Shown here piece after piece: positions 14,120-22,500 of a stretch of DNA of 64,000 nucleotides (its first letter is position 1; each line of letters starts with the position of its first letter). Where the stretch lies: the NCBI GenBank assembly GCA_034189065.1, contig JAXHVQ010000010.1, forward strand, positions 1 through 64,000. Direction: 5' to 3'. The position numbers and the translations under genes are program-made. This DNA comes from FACHB-1406 sp034189065. GTDB lineage: Bacteria; Cyanobacteriota; Cyanobacteriia; Cyanobacteriales; Spirulinaceae. The notes below the pieces were generated by a model, which saw nothing but the letters and a program-made list of their open reading frames with translations, was not told the DNA's origin and did no database searches.

Positions 14120-15289
14120 ATGACTCCCATCTACCTCGACTACCACGCCACAACCCCGGTCGATCGCAGAGTCGCCGAACAAATGCTGCATTTTATGACA
14201 ACGGCGTTTGGCAACGCCAGCAGCATCGACCACTGCTACGGCGACGAAGCAGCAGCAGCGTTTAAACAAGCGCGCCGTTACGTTGCCGAACTCGTCAATG
14301 CTTCTGAGGGAGAAATTATCTTTACTTCTGGCGCGACGGAAAGTATGAATCTGGCGATACAAGGCGTTGTGGGGAACGCCGTTAAAGCGACGACTACGAA
14401 CGTACCGCGCATTGCTGTTTCGCCTATCGAACATAAAGCGGTTCTCGATACTTGTTACGCGATCGCCAAACAAGGACGCGCAGAAATTGTCCCTCTCTCC
14501 GTAGACTCTAAAGGCAGACTCGATCGCGAAAATATCGAAACCGTTTGCGCGACTGGCATTTCTTTACTGTGCGTCATGGCGGCAAATAACGAAATTGGCA
14601 ACCTTTACCCCATTGAAGAAATTGCGCAAATTGCCCGAAACTACGGCGTTCCCTTCCTCTGCGATGCCTCCCAAGCGGTGGGAAAAATTCCCATTAACTT
14701 TGCCAACTGGGGGATAACTTATCTTGCCCTCTCCGCTCATAAATTGTACGGTCCAAAAGGAGTCGGTGCCTTAGTCGCGCGCCGGGACTCTCCCCTCGAA
14801 CCTTTGATTTTCGGCGGCGGACATCAACAGGGGAGGCGCTCGGGGACGCTGAACGTACCGGGGATTGTGGGGTTGGGGGAAGCGTGTCGCTTGCGGATAT
14901 TAGAGATGGAGAAGGATGAAAAGGCGATCGCGCGCCTGCGAGACAAATTGCAAACCCTCCTCTTAACCCAAATTCCCGGTCTTATTATCAACGGCGATCG
15001 CGAAAACTGTCTCGCCGGAAACCTCCACATTTCCATCCCCGACATTCCCAACAGCGCGATAATTGCCCGAATTCGCGATCGCCTCGCCCTTTCCACCGGT
15101 TCCGCCTGTTCTTCCGGCGTTGAAGCCCCCTCCCACGTCCTGCAAGCGCTACAATTACCCTCAGACGTTGTAGAAGGAGCATTGCGCGTGGGTTTGGGCA
15201 AATTTACCACTGAAGCGGAATGCGATCGCGCCGCCGAAATTCTTGCCGCTGCGGTACGCCAAACTCGTCAAATTATGCAAACAATGTGA
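14120..15289 (+). CDS. Cysteine desulfurase (IscS/NifS-like), copy 1
   Basis: This PLP enzyme takes sulfur from L-cysteine and passes it as a persulfide to Fe-S assembly or tRNA thiolation. The 389-residue protein has the class-V start TPIYLDYHATTP, the SGATESMNLAIQG phosphate-binding region, the Schiff-base lysine in LSAHKLYGPKGVGAL, and the active Cys in STGSACSSGVEAPSHVL on a long flexible loop, the group I layout. The ATG at 14120 is used instead of 14096 because the conserved N-terminus starts there. A second group-I enzyme lies 4 kb downstream; the two differ clearly in sequence. No dnd or isc genes are adjacent, so the acceptor cannot be named. Confidence 0.92.
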   Translation: MTPIYLDYHATTPVDRRVAEQMLHFMTTAFGNASSIDHCYGDEAAAAFKQARRYVAELVNASEGEIIFTSGATESMNLAIQGVVGNAVKATTTNVPRIAVSPIEHKAVLDTCYAIAKQGRAEIVPLSVDSKGRLDRENIETVCATGISLLCVMAANNEIGNLYPIEEIAQIARNYGVPFLCDASQAVGKIPINFANWGITYLALSAHKLYGPKGVGALVARRDSPLEPLIFGGGHQQGRRSGTLNVPGIVGLGEACRLRILEMEKDEKAIARLRDKLQTLLLTQIPGLIINGDRENCLAGNLHISIPDIPNSAIIARIRDRLALSTGSACSSGVEAPSHVLQALQLPSDVVEGALRVGLGKFTTEAECDRAAEILAAAVRQTRQIMQTM

Positions 15290-15541
15290 AATATTAGAAG
15301 CTACAAATGACAATTAACAATGGATAATGACCTCTTTTTACGGACAAATCACGGCAATCATAGGTTCCACGGGGCTTACAAGGTGCGGACGCGGTTCCGC
15401 ACACAGCCCCTCCTCAAGACCCGTGTCCTCAAAAGAAGAGGATTGAAATCGAGTAAAACCTTTTTTGATTTATTCGTAAGTGAAGAGGTCTTAAAATCAA
15501 TCCATTATTAATTATTAATTATTAATTATTAATTGTTGATA
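15290..15541. other. Gene-free spacer with AT-rich repeat
   Basis: I see no gene here. The spacer ends in a TTAATTATTAATTATTAATT run (about 15505-15535) that reaches the start codon of the next gene. Similar runs with nearby AAGACCCGTGTCC text occur at about 35200-35275, and a shorter version is near 63230, so this is a dispersed repeat. Confidence 0.5.
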
Positions 15542-16990
15542 ATGCCTGTTGAATACGATTTAGTCGTTATTGGAGATAGCTTTGAGGGAATTTATGCAGC
15601 AACAATGGCGGCGTATCTCGATGCGCGCGTTGCTTTGGTTATCTCCGAGCAACCTAGAACAACGGGAAGCGCTGAAACCATTTATCTTCGCACCCTGAGT
15701 CACATCGCCTCTCGTTTTCAACAAAGGGAAGAAGAGGCGGTACTGTGGGACTTTCCTCAACCGAAAATGGGGAAGGAAATTTGGACGAAGGCGGCGATTT
15801 TGGCGGAAGAAGTCATCGCTACCCTCAATGCAGAAAACTCTCTCGAAACCCTGGCGGTATTGGGGGTTGATATTCTCATTGGCAAAGGCGAATTTTGTCG
15901 CCTTCCCCAACAAGCGTTCGTTGTCGGCCATCGGCGGTTGCGATCGCGCGCCTATCTCCTGGCTACGGGTTCGGTTCCTTTCATTCCCCCCCTGGAAGGA
16001 CTTTCAAAACTGGGCTATCTCGTGCCGACAGATTTGTGGCAAACTCAAAATGGCGATCGCGCGTTTCAGCGTATTGCAATTTTAGGCGATAATCCCATCG
16101 CTGTCGAACTCGCCCAAAGTCTCGGCTATTTGGGGAAAGAAGTTTTCTTATTATTACAAGGCGATCGCATTTTACCCGCCGAAGATATCGAAGCGGCATT
16201 TTTACTTCAATGTCAACTCGAAGCAGAAGGCATTGGCATCTTTTCCCAAGCTTCAGCGACACAAGTGCGAAAAATTGACGCACAAAAATGGATTCAAGGG
16301 GGAAATAAGGCTATTGAAGCTGACGAAATTTTAGTCGCTTTGGGCGAAGTGCCGGACGTGGAAGGGTTAAACTTAGAAGGCGTTGGGGTAAAATTGCGAT
16401 CGCGGCGAATTGTTACCAATAGCAAACTACAAACCACAAACCCTCAAATCTACGCCTGCGGGAGTTTGCTAGGCGGTTACGGTTTAACCCACATCGCGCG
16501 CTACGAAGCCGAAATTGCAGTCAAAAATGCGTTATTTTTGCCCCGACAAACGGTTGATTATCGCTGTATTCCCCTGGCAATTTTCACCTCTCCCAACCTC
16601 GCGCGAGTGGGAATGAACGAAGCCCGAGCGCGGCAACAGTACGGGGAAGCAGCGGTTGTCGTACAATCTTATTATAAATCTCTCCCCAAAGCGCTCATTT
16701 CGGGGGAAACGACGGGATTTTGTAAATTGGTATTGCACGCCGATGGCGAAATTTTGGGGGCGCATTTCGTCGGGGCGCAGGCGGCTGAATCGATTGCTAC
16801 AGTTGCTTTAGCGATGCAACATCGACTCGATATTAAAGCCATGCTTCATCACTTTTCCGTTTCGCCCACCTTTTCCGAAATCCTCCAGCAGGTTGCCATC
16901 GCCCAACAACGCCATCGTCTCGCATCTCCTTCCTTTTTCAAAGCCTTGCGAAAAAGTGGGTTGCGCGCAATGCGTAATTGGAGTTCTTAA
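15542..16990 (+). CDS. Dihydrolipoamide-dehydrogenase-like flavoprotein lacking the redox-active cysteines
   Basis: The 482-residue protein has the pyridine nucleotide-disulfide oxidoreductase architecture: an N-terminal FAD segment (YDLVVIGDSFEGIYAATMAA), an ATG motif (YLLATGSVPFIPPLEG), an NAD(P) domain (IAILGDNPIAVELAQSLGYLG), a second FAD motif (PQIYACGSLLGGYGL) and a C-terminal dimerisation domain. The segment where family members carry the CxxxxC disulfide reads TTGSAETIYLRTL with no Cys, and the C-terminal His-x-x-x-x-Glu site reads VSPTFSE with Ser for His. The first nucleotide loop is also GDSFEG rather than GxGxxG. It is therefore unlikely to reduce disulfides. No clear ribosome-binding site; the ATG lies inside the AT-rich repeat end. 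Confidence 0.8.
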   Translation: MPVEYDLVVIGDSFEGIYAATMAAYLDARVALVISEQPRTTGSAETIYLRTLSHIASRFQQREEEAVLWDFPQPKMGKEIWTKAAILAEEVIATLNAENSLETLAVLGVDILIGKGEFCRLPQQAFVVGHRRLRSRAYLLATGSVPFIPPLEGLSKLGYLVPTDLWQTQNGDRAFQRIAILGDNPIAVELAQSLGYLGKEVFLLLQGDRILPAEDIEAAFLLQCQLEAEGIGIFSQASATQVRKIDAQKWIQGGNKAIEADEILVALGEVPDVEGLNLEGVGVKLRSRRIVTNSKLQTTNPQIYACGSLLGGYGLTHIARYEAEIAVKNALFLPRQTVDYRCIPLAIFTSPNLARVGMNEARARQQYGEAAVVVQSYYKSLPKALISGETTGFCKLVLHADGEILGAHFVGAQAAESIATVALAMQHRLDIKAMLHHFSVSPTFSEILQQVAIAQQRHRLASPSFFKALRKSGLRAMRNWSS

Positions 16991-17049
16991 GGGGGACGCG
17001 ATCGCGCTACGATAGAAATCCCTTCCCCTTGTAAAATTGTCTAAAGTGT

Positions 17050-17505
17050 ATGAATATTCTATTTCGAGAAGTCGATCCCTTTGATTTATGGATTTGGTTA
17101 CAATTCGACAATACTCCTTCATCAATGGAGCAACAATATGTCGAAGAAGTTTTTCGTTCCTGGTATTATCTCGGAAAGTTAAGCGGTTTTAACGGCGAAA
17201 ACCTACAAGTTACCGAAGCAGGAGCCGATTTAAGCTATTTAGACTACGACAGCGAAATGGCTGCCCGCGCGCTGATGGCTCCCATGCACAATCTGGGCGA
17301 CTTTGAATACTATGATGATTGGGGACGATGCTGGCTCGACTTAGGAACGAGTGATGCGATCGCCCTCGATATCTTAATCAATGCCCTGGGACAACTGAGT
17401 CGAGAATACGTGCGCATTGAAACCTTAATTATAGGCGGTCAAAACGAAGATTGGCCCGTCGAGCCGTCCCAACACTCTTTGTTTTCGGACTCTCAACTTC
17501 AATAA
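17050..17505 (+). CDS. DUF3531 family protein
   Basis: This 151-residue protein matches my recollection of the DUF3531 family, which occurs in cyanobacteria and plastid-bearing eukaryotes. Recognisable parts are the N-terminal FREVDPFDLWIWLQF, the central VEEVFRSWYYLGKLSGFN, and DYDSEMAARALMAPMHNLG. It is soluble, acidic and rich in aromatics, with no signal peptide or metal motif. The function is unknown. The ATG at 17050 directly precedes the conserved start. It follows the flavoprotein by 59 bases on the same strand. Confidence 0.72.
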   Translation: MNILFREVDPFDLWIWLQFDNTPSSMEQQYVEEVFRSWYYLGKLSGFNGENLQVTEAGADLSYLDYDSEMAARALMAPMHNLGDFEYYDDWGRCWLDLGTSDAIALDILINALGQLSREYVRIETLIIGGQNEDWPVEPSQHSLFSDSQLQ

Positions 17506-17765
17506 GTTGCGCGATCGCTTCTTCGAGCAATTTCAAACAAAATTGTTTCCAATTTTACAGTAAAGTTTCAAGTTTTGTAGTTCAGTTCCGGTTACTCGTG
17601 AAAGTTAATCGAACAAAAGAGAGTCGCCAAAGCGTTCTATAATAGCGGAAAGATCGTGGGATAGGTAGGTTAAAGGGCGTACCTGCGGCGATCGCGATCG
17701 CAACTCAAGCCAATGGGAGCGCGATCGTCAGGTCGAAGACAGCGGGCTCAACCCGCACAAAAACT

Positions 17766-18146
17766 ATGGCGAGACGAAAAAAGACGTTTCCGTGCGGTCA
17801 TAAAGGATACGGTCAAATTTGTCACCGATGCGCGCAGAAACAAGACAACTTGACCAAAAAGAGAGAAGAAAAACAACAGTGGGAAGCCACATTTGCCGAA
17901 GATCCCATTGACCTAAGCAACTTGCCCAAAAACGTAGTTCTCAAAGCGCGGCGCATCATCACCGGCATCGCCACGCAAACCAACTATCGACAATTCAAAG
18001 GCAAGCGCCTGCGCCACAACCGCTTCGTCATCAGCATTCCCGTCACCCGAAACTATCGGTTAATCTGCCGCGACTGCGGAAATATCCTCGTTCCCGAAGC
18101 CGTCGTCTCCCATGAAGACTACAACGTCTGTAAACCGGGCGGATAA
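17766..18146 (+). CDS. Small zinc-ribbon protein with RelE/ParE-like C-terminal half
   Basis: The 126-residue protein begins MARRKKTFPCGHKGYGQICHRCAQ, a CxH...CxxC zinc-binding knuckle. The central part is charged, and the C-terminal half (RFVISIPVTRNYRLICRDCG) resembles the basic beta-strand core of RelE/ParE-type mRNA-interferase folds and carries another CxxC. Similar proteins are widespread in cyanobacteria as uncharacterised zinc-binding proteins. An RNA- or ribosome-binding role is possible but not shown. No antitoxin partner gene is next to it. The 260 bases upstream hold no gene, only a GC-rich hairpin (GCGGG/CCCGC) at about 17739-17755. Confidence 0.6.
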   Translation: MARRKKTFPCGHKGYGQICHRCAQKQDNLTKKREEKQQWEATFAEDPIDLSNLPKNVVLKARRIITGIATQTNYRQFKGKRLRHNRFVISIPVTRNYRLICRDCGNILVPEAVVSHEDYNVCKPGG

Positions 18147-18201
18147 ATTAGTCATTAGTCCTTTGTCATTCGTCATTAGTCCTTTGTCCCTCGTCATTAG
18201 T

Positions 18202-18367
18202 CATCCGTTGCCCCATCCCCCACTCTCAACCCATCCGTTAAAAAAAGCACAACCCAACGCCCCAACCCTAAAATTCATCCGTTGCCCCGTCCCCCCTCAC
18301 AACCCATCCGTTAAAAAAGCACAACCCAACACCCCACCCCTAAAATCCATCCGTTGCCCCGTCCCCC
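18202..18367 (+). repeat. Tandem 72-74-bp repeat running into a start codon
   Basis: CATCCGTTGCCCC begins at 18202, 18276 and 18348, giving one 74-bp and one 72-bp unit plus a 20-bp partial unit. Each full unit also has an internal CATCCGTTAAAAAA and AGCACAACCCAAC. The partial unit ends exactly at the ATG of the second cysteine desulfurase (18368), so the repeat forms the whole 5' leader. A GTCATTAGTCCTTTGTC-type repeat fills 18150-18200. Confidence 0.8.
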
Positions 18368-19546
18368 ATGCAAATTTACCTAGACCACAGCGCCACAACG
18401 CCCCCTCATCCCCAAGCGATCGCGAAAATGCAAACCATTGCCAGCCAACAATGGGGCAACCCCTCCAGCCTCCACGCCTGGGGACAGCGAGCAGCCACCA
18501 TCCTCGAAGAAGCGAGAAGCCAAGTCGCCCGACTCATCCAAGCCTCCAACCCCGACTCCATCATCTTCACCTCCGGCGGAACCGAAGCCAACAACTTAGC
18601 CATCTTAGGCATAACCCAACAATACAACCGTCCCCAACATCTCATCATTTCAGAGGTCGAACACTCCGCAATATCCGAACCCATCAAACGCCTCGAACAA
18701 CAAGGATGGCAAGTGACGCGACTGGAAGTTAACCGCCAAGGACGAGTCGAGCCCCGAGACTTAGAAGCCGCCATCCAAACCAACACCGTCCTCATTTCCA
18801 TCATCTACGGCCAAAGCGAAGTAGGAACCCTGCAACCCATCGCCCAACTCGCCAAAATCGCCCGCAAACGCGGCGTACTCTTCCACACCGATGCCGTCCA
18901 AGTCGCCGGCCGCCTGCCCCTCAACGTCCAACAACTCGACATCGACCTGCTATCGCTATCGAGTCACAAACTCTACGGACCCCAAGGCGTGGGGGCGCTG
19001 TACGTCCGCCCTCACCTCCCCCCTCTCGTCCCCCTCCTCGCAGGGGGCGGACAGGAAAATAACGGGCGTTCGGGGACCCAAGCCGTTCCCGCGATCGCGG
19101 CCTTTGGCGTTGCTGCCGAACTCGCCGCCGAAGAAATGGCCGCAGAAACCCCCCGCCTCGCAGCCTTGCGCGATCGCCTCTTCGATCTCCTCGCCGACTC
19201 GCCCTATCTCATTCCCACCGGCGATCGCCTCCACCGCCTTCCCCATCACGTTAGCTTTTGCTTGACATCCGAAGCCACAAATGCTAATAAAATCACTGGA
19301 AAAACCCTCGTTCGTCAGCTCAACTTAGCCGGAATCGGCATCAGTGCGGGTTCCGCTTGTCACAGCGGCAAACTCAGCCCCAGTCCCATCCTCACCGCAA
19401 TGGGATATCCCCAAGCCTCGGCCTTAGCCGGAATTCGCCTAACCTTGGGACGAGAAACCGAAACAGCAGATATCGACTGGACGGCGATGGTTCTCCAGCA
19501 AATCCTCCATCGTCTCGTTGTCCCCCAAACCGTTTGTTTCACTTAA
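18368..19546 (+). CDS. Cysteine desulfurase (NifS-like), copy 2
   Basis: The 392-residue enzyme has the class-V start QIYLDHSATTPPHPQAI, the SGGTEANNLAILG cofactor loop, the lysine region LSSHKLYGPQGVGAL, and the active-site Cys in SAGSACHSGKLSPSPIL, a group I arrangement. It is only moderately similar to the copy at 14120 (for example CHSGKLSPS against CSSGVEAPS), so this is not a recent duplication. Cyanobacteria often carry several cysteine desulfurases, and the second can serve Fe-S repair or a specific acceptor. The leader is made of tandem repeats, so no ribosome-binding site is recognisable before the ATG. Confidence 0.92.
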   Translation: MQIYLDHSATTPPHPQAIAKMQTIASQQWGNPSSLHAWGQRAATILEEARSQVARLIQASNPDSIIFTSGGTEANNLAILGITQQYNRPQHLIISEVEHSAISEPIKRLEQQGWQVTRLEVNRQGRVEPRDLEAAIQTNTVLISIIYGQSEVGTLQPIAQLAKIARKRGVLFHTDAVQVAGRLPLNVQQLDIDLLSLSSHKLYGPQGVGALYVRPHLPPLVPLLAGGGQENNGRSGTQAVPAIAAFGVAAELAAEEMAAETPRLAALRDRLFDLLADSPYLIPTGDRLHRLPHHVSFCLTSEATNANKITGKTLVRQLNLAGIGISAGSACHSGKLSPSPILTAMGYPQASALAGIRLTLGRETETADIDWTAMVLQQILHRLVVPQTVCFT

Positions 19547-19648
19547 TAAAGTTATATGGAGTCACACCTTCGATCTGCTTCATCCCCTTCGTTCGACAGA
19601 CTCCGACAAGAAAAGTTACTATGAGAGGGAATGTTTGACCTTGGATGT

Positions 19649-20179
19649 ATGAAACGAGTTATCGGCGCATTATTGGTTGCCGCGATCGCCTCTGCCATTC
19701 CCCTCGACGTTCGGGCGCAGCGCGAAGAAGGGTGCTTCATGACCGATTCTAACGGCAGAGTGATTAATCTCGGTCGTCTGTGCGGCGACTCTTCGGGCAG
19801 TTCGGTGACAACGCCAACCTTTCGCATCCCCATCAAGCGGCGCGATCGCGGAACGCCCGTCATTGATGTCAGGTTCAACGGTCAATATACTTTTGAAATG
19901 TTACTCGATACCGGTGCCAGCCATACTGTCATTACCCCCGCAATGGCCCAACGCCTCTCCCTCGAACCCGTTGGTGTTGCCGTTGCCGATACCGCTAGCG
20001 ATACGGGAGTTGAATTTCCCATTGGTTTAGTCGAGTCGATGCAAACGGGTAGTATTGCTGCAAAAGATATCCTTGTTGCCGTGTCTCCTGCTTTAACTCT
20101 GGGACTTCTCGGACAGGATTTTTACGGAAACCGCGATGTAATTATTCGGGAAAATTACGTGGAATTTCACGCGCGGTGA
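19649..20179 (+). CDS. Secreted retropepsin-like aspartic protease (clan AA)
   Basis: The 176-residue protein has a signal peptide (MKRVIGALLVAAIASAIPLD) and one retropepsin-like domain with LLDTGASHTVIT (the catalytic D-T-G) and the closing GLLGQDF. Such single-domain proteins act as dimers. There is a Cys pair near the N-terminus (about residues 30-46). The start at 19631 would add six residues before the signal peptide and has AGAGGGA directly abutting it; I prefer 19649 because it gives a standard positively charged n-region. The substrate is unknown. A strong hairpin terminator lies downstream at 20391-20419. Confidence 0.8.
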   Translation: MKRVIGALLVAAIASAIPLDVRAQREEGCFMTDSNGRVINLGRLCGDSSGSSVTTPTFRIPIKRRDRGTPVIDVRFNGQYTFEMLLDTGASHTVITPAMAQRLSLEPVGVAVADTASDTGVEFPIGLVESMQTGSIAAKDILVAVSPALTLGLLGQDFYGNRDVIIRENYVEFHAR

Positions 20180-20212
20180 TTGAGGGCGATCGATAAATGT
20201 AGGGTAGGAAAT

Positions 20213-20281
20213 GTAGGGTGGGCATTGCCGTCTATCAGTTTAAACTAAATAAGCGACCTCGCATCAGCAATGCCCACCTTC
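20213..20281. repeat. MITE-like inverted repeat
   Basis: The arms GGTGGGCATTGC (about 20217-20228) and GCAATGCCCACC (about 20267-20278) are perfect reverse complements, 38 bases apart. The same arm is found at 57716 and, slightly altered, near 3107. A GTAGGGT sequence stands outside the left arm, as it does (inverted) at the other copies. No transposase is encoded. Confidence 0.65.
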
Positions 20282-20390
20282 AACTTGAGGCGAGTAAGGT
20301 GGCTTTAAGAAAGAATTGATGAGAGAAAGCTGAGATTGCCTTGTTTGCTCCACTTTGTCTTTGGCTTCAAGTACGCATTTTTATTGAAAA

Positions 20391-20419
20391 AGGCTGCTCA
20401 AATGAGTAGCCTTTTTTTT
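20391..20419 (+). terminator. Rho-independent terminator
   Basis: AGGCTGCTC (20391-20399) pairs with GAGTAGCCT (20404-20412) with one G-T pair and a 4-base loop, followed by eight T. It would end transcription from the retropepsin-like gene, 212 bases upstream. In the opposite direction the A-run before the stem is shorter, so it works best on the plus strand. Confidence 0.85.
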
Positions 20420-20429
20420 GTTTAAACTT

Positions 20430-20522
20430 CTAATCCGATTTGACCCAATCGGTAGGGAAGGGGTACATTTGCATCGAGATATTATCGTTTCCAACTAATC
20501 CGATTTGACCCAATCGGTAGGG
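20430..20522. repeat. Direct repeat of the 3' end of a small ORF
   Basis: CTAATCCGATTTGACCCAAT followed by CGGTAGGGA occurs twice, at about 20430-20458 and 20494-20522, a 29-bp identity with a 64-base offset. The second copy forms the last codons and stop of the minus-strand ORF at 20495-20704 (ending LPTDWVKSD). The first copy therefore looks like a duplicated tail. Confidence 0.75.
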
Positions 20523-20704
20523 AGTTCGTCTAGCAGCCCTTGCCCCGTAAGGCTTTCAGCCGCCGAATCGACGCGCCTCTTCAAATTGTAGTCTACGGCT
20601 CGAAAATTTGTCAATTTTACCCCCTTCAAACCCAGTTCTAGTAGGGCATCGACGCACCTAAACGCTCTTAAAGCGGGTTTCAAAGATCGGGAGGGGTGCG
20701 TCAA
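20495..20704 (-). CDS. Hypothetical 69-residue protein, uncertain
   Basis: The ORF runs MTHPSRSLKPALRAFRCVDA to TGQGLLDELPTDWVKSD. It is basic at the start and has no motif that I recognise. It has a normal amino-acid mix and ends in the duplicated sequence described above. No good ribosome-binding site is visible. It may be a small gene, a remnant of a larger one, or chance. It stands between the terminator and aroC, opposite in strand to both. Confidence 0.35.
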   Translation of the reverse strand: MTHPSRSLKPALRAFRCVDALLELGLKGVKLTNFRAVDYNLKRRVDSAAESLTGQGLLDELPTDWVKSD

Positions 20705-20931
20705 TTAGTACACCCTGAAATCTCAAAAATCGCTTAAAATAGCACGGGACGCGCTTTTCAGCCATTTTCTTCCCCACCCATCAGCACCAATCCCCCCATT
20801 GACGCACCTCTCCCCTCTCCTCCAACCGTGTAGAAATTCCCCCACCCGATCGCCATAGCGCGCGATCGCGGGAGTATGGCAAAATTGAAACAATCACGCC
20901 TCGGATATACACGCCTCGGACATAACAGACA

Positions 20932-22026
20932 ATGGGCAATACCTTCGGTCATTTATTTCGCGTCACCACCTTTGGAGAGTCTCACGGCGGTGGAGTCGGT
21001 GCAGTCATTGACGGCTGTCCGCCTCAACTGGAAATTTCCGAGGCCGAAATTCAATTTGAACTCGATCGCCGCCGCCCGGGACAAAGTAAAATTACCACAC
21101 CGCGTAAAGAAGCCGATCGCTGCGAAATCCTCTCCGGCACATTCGAGGGGAAAACTTTAGGAACGCCCATCGCGATTTTGGTCCGCAACAAAGACCCGCG
21201 TCCCCAAGATTACAGCGAAATGGCGCAAAAATACCGCCCTTCCCACGCCGATGCCACCTACGATGCCAAGTATGGATTGCGCAACTGGCAAGGCGGCGGA
21301 CGGTCTTCTGCCCGAGAAACCATCGGTCGAGTTGCGGGAGGCGCGATCGCAAAAAAAATCCTCAAACAAGTCGCTGGCGTTGAAATCGTTGCCTACGTCA
21401 AGCGCATCAAAGACCTAGAAGCCGTTGTCGATGCCGAAGGAACAACCCTCGAACAAGTAGAAAGTAATATCGTTCGCTGTCCCGATGCCGAAGCCGCAGA
21501 ACGAATGATAGAACTGATAGACAAAGCGCGTCGAGACAAAAACTCCCTCGGCGGCGTTGTTGAATGCGCGGTACGCAATGTCCCCAAAGGTTTAGGAGAA
21601 CCCGTGTTTGATAAACTAGAAGCAGATTTGGCCAAGGCGATTATGTCCTTACCCGCAACCAAAGGCTTTGAAATCGGCTCGGGCTTTGCCGGAACCGTCC
21701 TGACGGGAAAAGAACACAACGATGAATTTTACACCGACGAGGGGGGCGAAATTCGTACCGTCACCAATCGTTCGGGAGGGGTGCAAGGTGGAATTGCCAA
21801 CGGGGAAACCATTGTCCTGCGTGCGGCATTTAAACCCACCGCTACAATCGGTCAAGAACAGCATACCGTCACTCGCACGGGCGAATCCACAACCCTAGCG
21901 GCAAAAGGAAGACACGATCCCTGCGTCCTTCCCCGGGCCGTGCCAATGGTGGAAGCGATGGTAGCGTTGGTTCTATGCGATCATCTACTACGCGATCGCG
22001 GTCAGTGTAGCGTACTACAACCTTGA
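20932..22026 (+). CDS. aroC: Chorismate synthase
   Basis: The enzyme removes phosphate from 5-enolpyruvylshikimate 3-phosphate to give chorismate, with reduced FMN as cofactor, the last common step to aromatic amino acids and quinones. The 364-residue protein starts MGNTFGHLFRVTTFGESHG with the signature GESHGGGVG and continues with the RRRPGQS and YGLRNWQGGGRSSARET motifs that bind FMN and substrate, then the RSGGVQGGIANGE segment. Length and ends fit the family. It stands alone on the plus strand; the assembly gap begins 251 bases downstream, so its 3' flank is partly unknown. Confidence 0.97.
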   Translation: MGNTFGHLFRVTTFGESHGGGVGAVIDGCPPQLEISEAEIQFELDRRRPGQSKITTPRKEADRCEILSGTFEGKTLGTPIAILVRNKDPRPQDYSEMAQKYRPSHADATYDAKYGLRNWQGGGRSSARETIGRVAGGAIAKKILKQVAGVEIVAYVKRIKDLEAVVDAEGTTLEQVESNIVRCPDAEAAERMIELIDKARRDKNSLGGVVECAVRNVPKGLGEPVFDKLEADLAKAIMSLPATKGFEIGSGFAGTVLTGKEHNDEFYTDEGGEIRTVTNRSGGVQGGIANGETIVLRAAFKPTATIGQEQHTVTRTGESTTLAAKGRHDPCVLPRAVPMVEAMVALVLCDHLLRDRGQCSVLQP

Positions 22027-22156
22027 GTTATCATCGATAGCGGTTCTTCAATGGGCGAGAGCCTAAAAATGAGCTTTTTAGGAAGGGTATTTCGCGAAAT
22101 GTCCGTACAAGTATAAAAGCGTTTTCAAACGTCCCTACGCCGAAAAAAGAAACGAC

Positions 22157-22498
22157 TCACAATCGTACATCCCAGGTCACTGAGAAATGCCGCGAAACCC
22201 TTTGAGTGAAGTCAGGTAAAGGACAAAAAGTATAGCGATCGACGAAAATAGTATCAAAAAACAACTTTGCATAAAACNNNNNNNNNNNNNNNNNNNNNNN
22301 NNNNNNNNNNNNNNNNNNNNNNNNNNNNNNNNNNNNNNNNNNNNNNNNNNNNNNNNNNNNNNNNNNNNNNNNNNNNNTCACAATCGTACATCCCAGGTCA
22401 CTGAGAAATGCCGCGAAACCCTTTGAGTGAAGTCAGGTAAAGGACAAAAAGTATAGCGATCGACGAAAATAGTATCAAAAAACAACTTTGCATAAAAC
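22157..22498. other. Scaffold gap (100 N) between two identical 121-bp contig ends
   Basis: Positions 22278-22377 are N. The 121 bases before (22157-22277) and after (22378-22498) the gap read the same, base for base as far as I can compare them. An exact repeat of that size meeting a 100-N spacer is what scaffolding leaves when two contigs share a terminal overlap. The true sequence is probably one copy without a gap, although a longer repeat cannot be ruled out. The spacer before (22027-22156) holds no gene. Confidence 0.85.
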
Positions 22499-22500
22499 TG

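Noticed and set aside
14120..15289. Cysteine desulfurase as DndA of a DNA phosphorothioation system
   Set aside because: No dndB-E or ssp genes are nearby; ordinary IscS/NifS function is simpler.
17640..17765. Possible small RNA with GC-rich hairpin before the zinc-ribbon gene
   Set aside because: One short stem only; it does not match tRNA, 6S, tmRNA or Yfr features that I can recall.
22157..22498. True tandem duplication or mobile element at the gap
   Set aside because: Exact identity and position against the N run are better explained as an assembly overlap.
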